In this document: one piece after another, positions 1-5,444 of the stretch
Position numbering within the stretch: position 1 is the first letter of the stretch
Layout: every line of letters starts with the position of its first letter
Origin: an uncultured Oscillospiraceae bacterium
Lineage (GTDB): Bacteria > Bacillota > Clostridia > Oscillospirales > Oscillospiraceae
Length of the DNA: 7,396 nt
Direction: 5' to 3'
Assembly (NCBI GenBank): GCA_910587395.1
Contig: CAJULJ010000100.1
Location: forward strand, 1 to 7,396
Made by a program: the position numbers and the translations under genes
The notes under the pieces: generated by a model
Told to the model about the DNA's origin: nothing
Seen by the model: only the letters and a program-made list of their open reading frames with translations
Database searches by the model: none

Positions 1-2091
1 GTGGACGTCCTCGCCGTCCAGCACCTGGCGGCGCTGCTTGTAGATGACCTCGCGCTGGGTGTTCATCACGTCGTCGTACTCCAGCACGTTTTTCCGGGTC
101 TGGAAGTTCCGGGACTCCACTTGCTTCTGGGCGTTCTCAATGGCCCCGGACAGCATCTTCTGGTCCAGAGGGGTGTCGTCGTCCACGCCCAGGCGCTCCA
201 TCATGTTCTGGATGCGCTCGGAGCCGAACAGCCGGAGGATGTCGTCCTCCAGGGACAGGAAGAACCGGCTCTCGCCGGGGTCGCCCTGACGGCCCGCGCG
301 GCCCCGCAGCTGATTGTCGATGCGCCGGGACTCGTGGCGCTCGGTGCCCAGGATGAACAGGCCGCCCGCCTCCCGGACCTTGTCGGCCTCCGCCTGCATG
401 TCCGCCTTGAAGGCGGCCTCCGCCTCGTCGAAGGCCTTCCGGGCGTCCAGAATCTCCTGGTTGTCCGTCTCGGCGTGGCCGTCGCATTCGGCCAGAAGCT
501 CGTCGCTCATGCCCTTCTTGCGCAGCTCCGCCTTGGCCATATACTCGGCGTTGCCGCCCAGCACGATGTCGGTGCCGCGTCCGGCCATGTTGGTGGCCAC
601 GGTGACGGCCCCGAGCTTGCCCGCCTGGGCCACGATCTCCGCTTCCTTCTCGTGGTTCTTGGCGTTGAGCACGTTGTGCTTGATACCCGCCCGAGTGAGC
701 ATTTTGCTTACCAGCTCGGAAATCTCGATGGACACCGTGCCCACCAGCACGGGCTGGCCCTTCTCGTGGCAGGCCTTGATCTGCTCCACCACCGCGCGGT
801 ACTTGCCCTCCTTGGTCTTGTACACCACGTCGGACTGGTCCACCCGGGCCAGGGGGCGGTTGGTGGGAATCTCCACGATGTCCAGGTTGTAGATGGTGCC
901 GAACTCCTCCTCCTCGGTCATGGCGGTGCCGGTCATGCCGGACAGCTTGCCGTAGAGGCGGAAGTAGTTTTGGAATGTGATGGTGGCCAGGGTCTTGGAC
1001 TCCCGGGCCACGGTGACGTGCTCCTTGGCCTCAATGGCCTGGTGCAGGCCCTCGTTGTAGCGGCGACCATACATGAGACGCCCGGTGAACTCGTCCACGA
1101 TGATGACCTCGCCGTCCTTCACCACATAGTCGATGTCCCGCTTCATCACGCCCCGGGCCTTGATGGCCTGGTTGATGTGGTGGGACAGGGTGGTGTTCTC
1201 CGGGTCGGACAGGTTTTCCACGTTGAACGCCTGCTCCGCCTTGGCCACGCCCTGGGAGGTCAGGGTGGCGGTGCGGGCCTTCTCGTCCACGATGTAGTCC
1301 GCGTCGTCGGTGGTGTCCTCCTCCTCCTTGGCGTCCACGGCCTTCACCCGCCTGCACTTCAAGCGGGCCACAAAGTTGTCCGCCAGCTGGTAGAGCTGGG
1401 TGGACTGCTCCCCCTGGCCGGAGATGATGAGGGGGGTGCGGGCCTCGTCGATGAGAATGGAGTCCACCTCATCCACGATGGCGAACACGTGGCCCCTCTG
1501 GACCAGCTCCTGGGCATAGATGGCCATGTTGTCCCGGAGGTAGTCGAAGCCAAACTCGTTGTTGGTGCCATAGGTGATGTCGGCGGCGTAGGCCCGCTGC
1601 TTGTCCGCCTTGTCCACCCCATGGATCACCAGGCCCACGGTGAGGCCCAGGTACTTGTACACCTTGCCCATCCACTCCGAGTCGCGCTTGGCCAGGTAGT
1701 CGTTGACGGTGATGATGTGCACGCCCTGGCCGGTCAGGCCGTTGAGGTAGGCGGGCAGAGTGGCGACCAGGGTTTTTCCTTCACCCGTTTTCATCTCCGC
1801 GATGCGGCCCTGGTGGAGAATGATGCCGCCGATGAGCTGCACCCGGTAGGGGCGCATGCCCAGCACCCGGTCCGCCGCCTCCCGGCAGGCGGCGAAGGCC
1901 TCGGGCAGAATGTCGTCCAGCGTCTCGCCATCGGCGAGGCGGGATTTGAACTCAGCCGTCTTGGCGCGCAGGTCGTGGTCGCTGAGGGCGCGGTACTCGT
2001 CCTCCAGCGCCTCGATCTTGTCCACCGTGGCGGTGAGTGCCTTGACCTCCCGCTGGGAACGGGTGCCGAACACTTTTGAAAACAGACCCAT
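1..2091 (-). CDS. secA: Protein translocase ATPase subunit SecA (C-terminus cut off by window edge)
   Basis: SecA is the cytoplasmic motor ATPase that pushes unfolded preproteins through the SecYEG channel. The reading frame starts at the ATG complementary to 2089-2091 and stays open to base 1, giving 697 codons of a family that is usually about 840-920 residues. Visible motifs are Walker A (TGEGKT, residues 102-107), Walker B (DEVD, 207-210), MTGTA (386-390), the motif with GRGTD (504-508) and the arginine-finger motif LRGRAGRQGD (595-604). The preprotein cross-linking domain lies between Walker B and MTGTA. The last residues enter the helical scaffold; the C-terminal zinc-binding tail lies outside the window. 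An AAAGGA ribosome binding site lies 11 nt upstream, and the N-terminus (MGLFSKVFG) is typical of the family. Residues 514-573 form a long charged insertion where the variable (VAR) subdomain of NBD2 sits. Identification is secure. Confidence 0.97.
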   Translation of the reverse strand, partial: MGLFSKVFGTRSQREVKALTATVDKIEALEDEYRALSDHDLRAKTAEFKSRLADGETLDDILPEAFAACREAADRVLGMRPYRVQLIGGIILHQGRIAEMKTGEGKTLVATLPAYLNGLTGQGVHIITVNDYLAKRDSEWMGKVYKYLGLTVGLVIHGVDKADKQRAYAADITYGTNNEFGFDYLRDNMAIYAQELVQRGHVFAIVDEVDSILIDEARTPLIISGQGEQSTQLYQLADNFVARLKCRRVKAVDAKEEEDTTDDADYIVDEKARTATLTSQGVAKAEQAFNVENLSDPENTTLSHHINQAIKARGVMKRDIDYVVKDGEVIIVDEFTGRLMYGRRYNEGLHQAIEAKEHVTVARESKTLATITFQNYFRLYGKLSGMTGTAMTEEEEFGTIYNLDIVEIPTNRPLARVDQSDVVYKTKEGKYRAVVEQIKACHEKGQPVLVGTVSIEISELVSKMLTRAGIKHNVLNAKNHEKEAEIVAQAGKLGAVTVATNMAGRGTDIVLGGNAEYMAKAELRKKGMSDELLAECDGHAETDNQEILDARKAFDEAEAAFKADMQAEADKVREAGGLFILGTERHESRRIDNQLRGRAGRQGDPGESRFFLSLEDDILRLFGSERIQNMMERLGVDDDTPLDQKMLSGAIENAQKQVESRNFQTRKNVLEYDDVMNTQREVIYKQRRQVLDGEDVH

Positions 2092-2102
2092 AGCTATCTG
2101 TA

Positions 2103-2110
2103 TCCTTTCT
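2103..2110 (-). promoter_or_regulatory. secA ribosome binding site
   Basis: On the minus strand AGAAAGGA lies 11 nt before the ATG at 2091. This supports that start over upstream in-frame alternatives. The spacing is slightly long but acceptable. Confidence 0.6.
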
Positions 2111-2156
2111 ATCAATATCATACATAACGTACATGAAACCCATTTTAACTCGAATC

Positions 2157-2185
2157 AGTATATCACAACCCCCTGACAGAAAAAA
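2157..2185 (-). promoter_or_regulatory. Probable secA promoter (extended -10)
   Basis: The minus strand carries TGATATACT (2165 to 2157), an extended -10 element with TATACT. The hexamer 17 bp upstream is only a T-run (2180-2185), so the -35 is weak and the TG extension probably compensates. The predicted transcript starts near 2150 and has a leader of about 60 nt. The surroundings are clearly AT-richer than the genes. No mapped start supports this. Confidence 0.45.
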
Positions 2186-2211
2186 GAGGAAATTGTAAAT
2201 AATATGTGGGC

Positions 2212-2240
2212 TGGAAAAGCGGCTTTTGTTGTGGTAGAAT
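2212..2240 (+). promoter_or_regulatory. Probable promoter of the metallophosphatase gene
   Basis: TGGAAA (2212-2217, 4 of 6 matches to TTGACA) lies 17 bp before TAGAAT (2235-2240), which carries a TG extension at 2232-2233. The predicted start is near 2247, giving a leader of about 65 nt. The spacer contains the near-perfect palindrome AAAAGC-G-GCTTTT (2215-2227), a possible operator. The promoter is divergent from that of secA, with the two -10 elements about 75 bp apart. Confidence 0.45.
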
Positions 2241-2285
2241 GTTAGAAAACGATCTTTCGTCACGCCGCGCCCGTTTGCGCCGCGG

Positions 2286-2305
2286 CTCTTTCATTGAAAG
2301 GAGGT
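2286..2305 (+). promoter_or_regulatory. Strong ribosome binding site with a possible masking hairpin
   Basis: AAAGGAGGT (2297-2305) lies 6 nt before the ATG at 2312, and this decides the start. An in-frame TTG at 2294 would place the initiation codon inside the Shine-Dalgarno region and is rejected. The segment CTCTTTC (2286-2292) can pair with GAAAGGAG (2296-2303) across an ATT loop with one bulge, which would partly cover the site. The structure is short, so any control by it is speculative. Confidence 0.6.
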
Positions 2306-2311
2306 CTCTAC

Positions 2312-3457
2312 ATGCCCCGCCCTTTTGCGCCCCTCCGTCCCCCCGGCTTTCGGGCCGCCAAGGTCATCCGGCCCCAAATTGAATCAGGCCGCAGGGTGGT
2401 CGCCGTCAGCGATATCCACGGCAATCTGCCCTTCCTCAAGGGCGTGCTGAACAAGGTGCGGTTTACCCCGGACGATGTGCTCGTCATCGTGGGCGACCTG
2501 CTGGAAAAAGGGGAGCAGAGCCTCGCCACCCTCCGGTACGTGATGGAGCTGCAAATGTCCCACACCGTTTACACCCTGTGCGGCAACTGCGACTACATCG
2601 ATCAGACCTTTTTGTCCGGCCCCGGCATGGACCGGCAGCTGTGGCCCGTCCTGAATGAGTTCTGGCGGGAGCGCTCAGTGCTGATGCAGATGGCGGCGGA
2701 GATCGGCGCGGTTCCCCGGCGGCTGGAGGACCTGCCCGCCCTGCGCGCCGCGCTGCTGGAGCGCTTTCCGGAGGAGACCGGGTTCCTGCTGGGCCTGCCC
2801 ACCATTTTGGAGGCGGGGAATTTCCTCTTCGTTCACGGCGGCGTGCCCCGGGAGGACCGCTTTGAGGAGCTGGACGCCTACGACTGCATGAAAAACGACG
2901 ACTTCCGGGGAAAGGGGCTCAGCTTCCACAAGTGGGTGGTGGTGGGCCACTGGCCGGTGACGCTGTACGACCCCGCCATCCAGTGTTCCGCGCCCCTCAT
3001 CGACTATGACCGGCACACCGCCTCCATCGACGGCGGGTGTGTGCTTAAGCTGGACGGCCAGCTCAACGCCCTCATCATCCCGGATATCGGCGGGGAGGAG
3101 TTGAACTATGCCTGGTACGACGGGCTTCCCGCCGTCACCGCCCTGGACGCCCAGGAGGCGTCGGCGGACCCGGTGAACATCCGATGGTCGGACAGTGTGG
3201 TGGAGAAGCTTCGGGAGGAGGGGGACTGCGTCCTGGTCCGCCACCCCACATCGGGCCGGGAGCTGTGGCTCCCCTACGATTTTGTCTGCGTCTGGCGGGA
3301 TGGGGAGACCCACACTGAGGACGCCACCGACTACCGCCTGCCGGTTTCCCCCGGCGATCAATTGGCCCTGGTGCGTGAAACCCGGCGGGGCTGTCTGGTC
3401 AAAAAGGATGGGATAACCGGTTGGTATCTCGGACGGATAAAATACAATGAGGAATGA
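2312..3457 (+). CDS. Calcineurin-like (PPP-type) metallophosphatase with C-terminal SH3-like segment
   Basis: This 381-residue soluble protein has no signal peptide. It carries the ordered metal-binding motifs of a calcineurin-like phosphoesterase: DIHGN (34-38), GDLLEKG (61-67), GNCD (91-94), VHGG (174-177) and VVGHWPV (210-216). The stretch SIDGGCVLKLDGQLNAL (238-254) matches the closing beta strands of PPP-type protein phosphatases and diadenosine tetraphosphatase relatives. GNCD replaces the commoner GNHD/E, a variant also known in YfcE/MJ0936-like enzymes. It should hydrolyse a phosphoester with two metal ions, but the substrate (phosphoprotein, dinucleotide or other) cannot be read from the sequence. 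After a linker, residues 340-378 (SPGDQLALV, then GITGWYLGRI) look like a bacterial SH3-type fold. It is transcribed alone, divergently from secA, and followed by a hairpin. The fold is confident, the exact role unknown. Confidence 0.85.
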   Translation: MPRPFAPLRPPGFRAAKVIRPQIESGRRVVAVSDIHGNLPFLKGVLNKVRFTPDDVLVIVGDLLEKGEQSLATLRYVMELQMSHTVYTLCGNCDYIDQTFLSGPGMDRQLWPVLNEFWRERSVLMQMAAEIGAVPRRLEDLPALRAALLERFPEETGFLLGLPTILEAGNFLFVHGGVPREDRFEELDAYDCMKNDDFRGKGLSFHKWVVVGHWPVTLYDPAIQCSAPLIDYDRHTASIDGGCVLKLDGQLNALIIPDIGGEELNYAWYDGLPAVTALDAQEASADPVNIRWSDSVVEKLREEGDCVLVRHPTSGRELWLPYDFVCVWRDGETHTEDATDYRLPVSPGDQLALVRETRRGCLVKKDGITGWYLGRIKYNEE

Positions 3458-3463
3458 TTTTGA

Positions 3464-3493
3464 CAGCGTACCGGAACTGTCTCCGGTACGCTG
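3464..3493 (+). terminator. Hairpin after the metallophosphatase gene, possible terminator
   Basis: A perfect 12-bp stem (3464-3475 with 3482-3493, core CGTACCGG) closes a 6-nt loop beginning 6 nt after the stop codon. The downstream tail (ATTTCCGGTCCTTT) is only weakly T-rich, so this is not a textbook intrinsic terminator. It may instead protect the 3' end or act with a factor. Confidence 0.5.
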
Positions 3494-3686
3494 ATTTCCG
3501 GTCCTTTATGGTTTTCAAAATCGGGAGCGGCGGTCCCTGCGTATCTGCCTGCGGGGATTTGAGGCGCCGTTCTGTAGGGGCTGGCCTGCTTATCGGGAGT
3601 TTTGATGTCCGCCATGGGACCGAATGGTTACAAAGGTGACAAAACAGCAACAGAATATTCCCATTAGTTACAGTTGGTTTACAATG
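3494..3686. other. Intergenic stretch with no convincing gene
   Basis: No frame on either strand has a ribosome binding site or a recognisable product. CGGTCC (3499-3504) followed by ATGG (3508-3511) can pair with CCAT (3612-3615) and GGACCG (3617-3622), enclosing about 100 nt. This is compatible with a structured RNA or a decayed repeat. From about 3625 the composition turns AT-rich toward the promoter of the next gene. TTACA-like hexamers occur there at 3628, 3637, 3668 and 3679. Confidence 0.5.
3668..3684 (+). promoter_or_regulatory. Candidate response-regulator direct repeat (PhoP-box-like)
   Basis: TTACAG (3668-3673) and TTACAA (3679-3684) form a direct repeat with an 11-bp period, about 50-66 bp upstream of the predicted start near 3734. 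Geometry and hexamers resemble the TT(A/C/T)A(C/T)A repeats bound by PhoP in Bacillus. Two further copies (TTACAA at 3628, TGACAA at 3637) lie upstream with a different spacing. The assignment is tentative. Confidence 0.3.
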
Positions 3687-3698
3687 TAGTTCTCTCCA

Positions 3699-3727
3699 TT
3701 GACTTTCGACAAAATTCGACCTATACT
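3699..3727 (+). promoter_or_regulatory. Sigma-A-type promoter of the polysaccharide deacetylase gene
   Basis: TTGACT (3699-3704) and TATACT (3722-3727) are separated by exactly 17 bp, each one base from consensus. The predicted start is near 3734, giving a leader of about 31 nt. This is among the best promoters in the window. Its spacer is largely filled by two TTCGAC-containing heptamers, which suggests direct control by a DNA-binding protein. Confidence 0.75.
3705..3721 (+). promoter_or_regulatory. Tandem Spo0A-box-like sites in the promoter spacer
   Basis: TTCGACA (3705-3711) equals the reverse complement of the 0A box TGTCGAA without mismatch. TTCGACC (3715-3721) differs from it by one base. 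Their starts are 10 bp apart, one helical turn, as in tandem 0A boxes of known Spo0A targets. The location between -35 and -10 would favour repression. Site identity follows from the established consensus; function is inferred. Confidence 0.45.
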
Positions 3728-3764
3728 GAATTGCAGCTGAGAGAACTATGGGAGTCGATCACAC

Positions 3765-4841
3765 ATGGATCAGGAACCAGACAACAATACAATCCCGGAC
3801 AGCCCGGAAGAGTTCCGCATAACCCCGGACGAGCTGGAACAGGCCCTTTCCGCTGCCCCCGTCCGCGGGGTGCCCAAGCCCCTGTTTATCGCCGTGGCGG
3901 CGCTGGCCGCCGTATTGGGGATTCTGCTCGCGTGGCTGGCTGTCTGTACGTGGGGCTCCGCCCAGCAGGAATCTGAATTGCAGAGCCGGCTGGCCCGGCA
4001 GGAATCCGCCGCCCTTCAGCTTTCGGAAGAGCTGGAGCAGGCAAAGACCGCCTTGGCGGAGGCCCAGGACGAGCTGGTCCAGGCCCAGGACACCATTGAT
4101 CTGCTGGCAGAGTATTCCGTGGCCGCTCCCGGCGGCACGGTGCCTGAGTACACCTCGCTCTACCCCGACCTATACGTCCCGGAGTGGACGGGGGAGACGG
4201 TGGACGGCGGAAAGGTCTGCTGCCTCACCTTTGACGACGGGCCCTCCGCCAACACCGACCGGGTGCTGGAAATTCTGGACCGATACGGGATCAAGGCCAC
4301 CTTTTTCGTGGTGGGCAGCGCGGCCACCGGCGCGGCCGGTCAGCAGCGGATGAAAAACATCGTGGCCGCGGGCCATACCCTGGCCATGCACAGCTGGAGC
4401 CACGACTACAAAAAAGTTTATGCTTCGGTGGAGTCCTTCCTGGAGGAATTCAACAGCCTGTACAACTGGATTTACGAGGTCACCGGGGTATATCCGTCGG
4501 TGTACCGCTTCCCCGGCGGCAGCATCAACGGCTACGACCGGGGGGTGTACCAGGAGGTCATCGCGGAAATGACCCGCCGGGGGTTTGTCTATTTCGACTG
4601 GAACGCCTCCGCCCAGGACGCCACCGCCCACCCCCGGCCTGCCTGGGACATTGCCGCCGACTGCCTGAAGGGAGTGGGCAGGGATTTGGTCGTGGTGCTG
4701 TGCCACGACAGCGCCGCCCGAGGTACCACTGTGGACGCCTTGCCCGCCGTCATCGAGGGATACCAGAACGCGGGGTACACCTTCTCCGCCCTCCATCCGG
4801 GGGTGACGCCGGTGACGTTCGGCTACCCCGCGCCGAAATGA
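3765..4841 (+). CDS. Membrane-anchored polysaccharide deacetylase (NodB homology domain)
   Basis: This 358-residue protein should remove N-acetyl (or O-acetyl) groups from a cell-surface polysaccharide such as peptidoglycan. Residues 1-38 are acidic and cytoplasmic, 39-61 form one membrane helix, and 67-115 are an Ala/Glu/Gln/Leu-rich probable coiled coil. The catalytic NodB domain starts near 148 and lies outside the cell. All five carbohydrate esterase 4 motifs are present: TFDDGP (155-160, catalytic base and metal aspartates), HSWSHD (209-214, metal histidines), RFPGGS (248-253), DWN (278-280) and LCHDS (312-316, with His314). The enzyme should therefore be active. The ATG at 3765 has a modest GGGAG 10 nt upstream. 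The gene stands alone between its own promoter and a hairpin. The layout resembles Firmicutes peptidoglycan deacetylases, but the substrate is not determinable. Spo0A-like boxes in the promoter hint at a growth-phase or sporulation link. Confidence 0.92.
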   Translation: MDQEPDNNTIPDSPEEFRITPDELEQALSAAPVRGVPKPLFIAVAALAAVLGILLAWLAVCTWGSAQQESELQSRLARQESAALQLSEELEQAKTALAEAQDELVQAQDTIDLLAEYSVAAPGGTVPEYTSLYPDLYVPEWTGETVDGGKVCCLTFDDGPSANTDRVLEILDRYGIKATFFVVGSAATGAAGQQRMKNIVAAGHTLAMHSWSHDYKKVYASVESFLEEFNSLYNWIYEVTGVYPSVYRFPGGSINGYDRGVYQEVIAEMTRRGFVYFDWNASAQDATAHPRPAWDIAADCLKGVGRDLVVVLCHDSAARGTTVDALPAVIEGYQNAGYTFSALHPGVTPVTFGYPAPK

Positions 4842-4847
4842 CAAGCG

Positions 4848-4886
4848 GCCCGCCGGGCACCAGCCGGCGGGCTGTTTCCCGTCTTT
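4848..4886 (+). terminator. Probable intrinsic terminator of the deacetylase gene
   Basis: GCCCGCCGG (4848-4856) pairs perfectly with CCGGCGGGC (4864-4872) around a 7-nt loop, starting 6 nt after the TGA stop. The tail TGTTTCCCGTCTTT is T-rich but interrupted. This is a likely terminator separating the gene from the rpsO transcription unit. Confidence 0.65.
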
Positions 4887-4920
4887 ATGATATAAGGTGG
4901 GCCGAAAATTTGCCCGGACT

Positions 4921-4930
4921 GTTGTACAAC
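4921..4930. promoter_or_regulatory. Palindrome upstream of the rpsO promoter
   Basis: GTTGTACAAC is a perfect 10-bp palindrome lying 32 bp before the rpsO -35 element. It has the size of a small operator half-turn pair, but no regulator can be named. Confidence 0.25.
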
Positions 4931-4962
4931 CCATCAAAAACCGCGGAAACGGGAAATTTTCC

Positions 4963-4991
4963 TTTACAAAATGGCTAAACTATGATATGCT
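4963..4991 (+). promoter_or_regulatory. Promoter of the rpsO-pnp transcription unit
   Basis: TTTACA (4963-4968) and TATGCT (4986-4991) are separated by 17 bp. A TG at 4983-4984 makes the -10 an extended element. The predicted start is near 4998, giving a leader of about 118 nt, long enough for RNA-based control. No other convincing promoter is seen before rpsO or between rpsO and pnp, so this one probably serves all three genes. Confidence 0.7.
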
Positions 4992-4997
4992 TTGGCA

Positions 4998-5098
4998 GAA
5001 CGCCCGGAAGGGTCCGCCCGCCTGCTTAGTTTTGGGACAAAGCCCGCTCCGCGCGGGGCTTTCACCCGCCCAGCACCCGGCGGCAGGGCAATATTTTT
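4998..5098 (+). promoter_or_regulatory. Structured rpsO 5' leader, possible S15 autoregulation or attenuation
   Basis: The leader contains several potential helices. CCC-GGAA-GGG near 5013-5022 is a short stem with a GNRA-type loop. At 5034-5067, AAAGCCC pairs with GGGCTTT and is extended by an outer GGG/CCC. At 5068-5089, GCCC-A-GC pairs with GC-A-GGGC around an 8-nt loop and is followed at once by AATATTTTTG, a terminator-like U-run. The ribosome binding site begins immediately after. S15 is known to repress its own mRNA through leader RNA in several phyla with different structures. The pairings are visible; control is inferred. Confidence 0.5.
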
Positions 5099-5099
5099 G

Positions 5100-5107
5100 A
5101 AAGGTGG
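5100..5107 (+). promoter_or_regulatory. rpsO ribosome binding site
   Basis: AAAGGTGG lies 8 nt before the ATG at 5116. This fixes the start and excludes the in-frame GTG at 5104, which lies within the binding site itself. Confidence 0.7.
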
Positions 5108-5115
5108 AATCTCCC

Positions 5116-5382
5116 ATGATCCGCAAAGACCAAAAGACCTCCGTGATCGAGGCCAACCGCACCCACGAGACCGACACCGGCTCTCCCGAGGTGCAGATCG
5201 CGATCCTCACCGCCCGCATCCAGGAGCTCACCGAGCATCTGCGGGTGCACATCCACGACAACCACAGCCGCCGCGGCCTGTACAAGATGATCGGCAAGCG
5301 CCGCAAGCTGCTGGACTACCTGGCGAAGAAGGACATCGAGCGCTACCGCGCCATCATCGCCAAGCTGGGCATCCGCAAGTAA
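5116..5382 (+). CDS. rpsO: 30S ribosomal protein S15
   Basis: S15 is a small primary-binding protein of the 30S central domain that binds the helix 20/21/22 junction of 16S rRNA and helps form bridge B4 to the 50S subunit. The product is 88 residues, the usual size. The sequence is typical throughout: TGSPEVQIA near the N-terminus, the HxxDNHSRRGL RNA-binding region in the middle (HIHDNHSRRGL), KRRKLLDYL, and a C-terminus ending in a Lys/Arg-rich IRK. The start begins the characteristic MIRKDQK. The gene lies upstream of pnp as in many bacteria, but a small membrane-protein gene lies between them. Its own promoter and structured leader point to autogenous control. Confidence 0.98.
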   Translation: MIRKDQKTSVIEANRTHETDTGSPEVQIAILTARIQELTEHLRVHIHDNHSRRGLYKMIGKRRKLLDYLAKKDIERYRAIIAKLGIRK

Positions 5383-5391
5383 GGTTTCAGC

Positions 5392-5421
5392 AGGGGCGGC
5401 GCGGGTCACCGCGCCGCCCTT
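5392..5421 (+). terminator. Strong GC hairpin after rpsO, partial terminator or processing site
   Basis: An 11-bp perfect GC stem (5394-5404 with 5409-5419, core GGCGGCGCGG) closes a GTCA tetraloop, with a G-T and an A-T pair extending it. It starts about 10 nt after the stop codon. The following bases (TTGTCCCATG) lack a U-run, so full termination is unlikely. It may attenuate read-through, or stabilise the rpsO mRNA 3' end after cleavage. Confidence 0.5.
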
Positions 5422-5444
5422 GTCCCATGAGGAGGGATACACCC

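Larger units (their letters stand above)
3687..3748. repeat. 10-bp perfect inverted repeat flanking the deacetylase promoter
   Basis: TAGTTCTCTC (3687-3696) and GAGAGAACTA (3739-3748) are exact reverse complements separated by 42 bp. The whole -35/-10 promoter lies between them. The left arm lies upstream of the predicted start, so the repeat would act as DNA rather than RNA: a paired operator, or less likely the ends of a small invertible segment. No recombinase gene is visible nearby. Confidence 0.6.

Noticed and set aside
1..2079. A 692-codon open frame on the plus strand
   Set aside because: It lies exactly antisense to secA, has a low-complexity His/Val/Leu/Gly-rich composition and no known motif. 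Long antisense frames arise from GC-rich codon use.
1952..2263. A minus-strand frame starting at 2263 that could be a secA leader peptide
   Set aside because: It starts upstream of the predicted secA promoter and overlaps the secA start in another frame, with no ribosome binding site.
2294..2311. Upstream TTG start adding six residues to the metallophosphatase
   Set aside because: The TTG lies at the edge of the AAAGGAGGT ribosome binding site that serves the ATG at 2312.
2675..3361. A 228-codon minus-strand frame inside the metallophosphatase gene
   Set aside because: It is antisense to a gene with clear catalytic motifs and has no supporting features of its own.
3454..3639. A 61-codon plus-strand frame overlapping the metallophosphatase stop (ATGA)
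   Set aside because: GAGGA directly abuts the ATG, leaving no proper ribosome binding site spacing. The frame runs through the 12-bp hairpin, and the product resembles no protein.
4170..4937. A 255-codon minus-strand frame over the deacetylase gene
   Set aside because: It is antisense to all the NodB motifs and would read through the terminator hairpin. It is a composition artefact.
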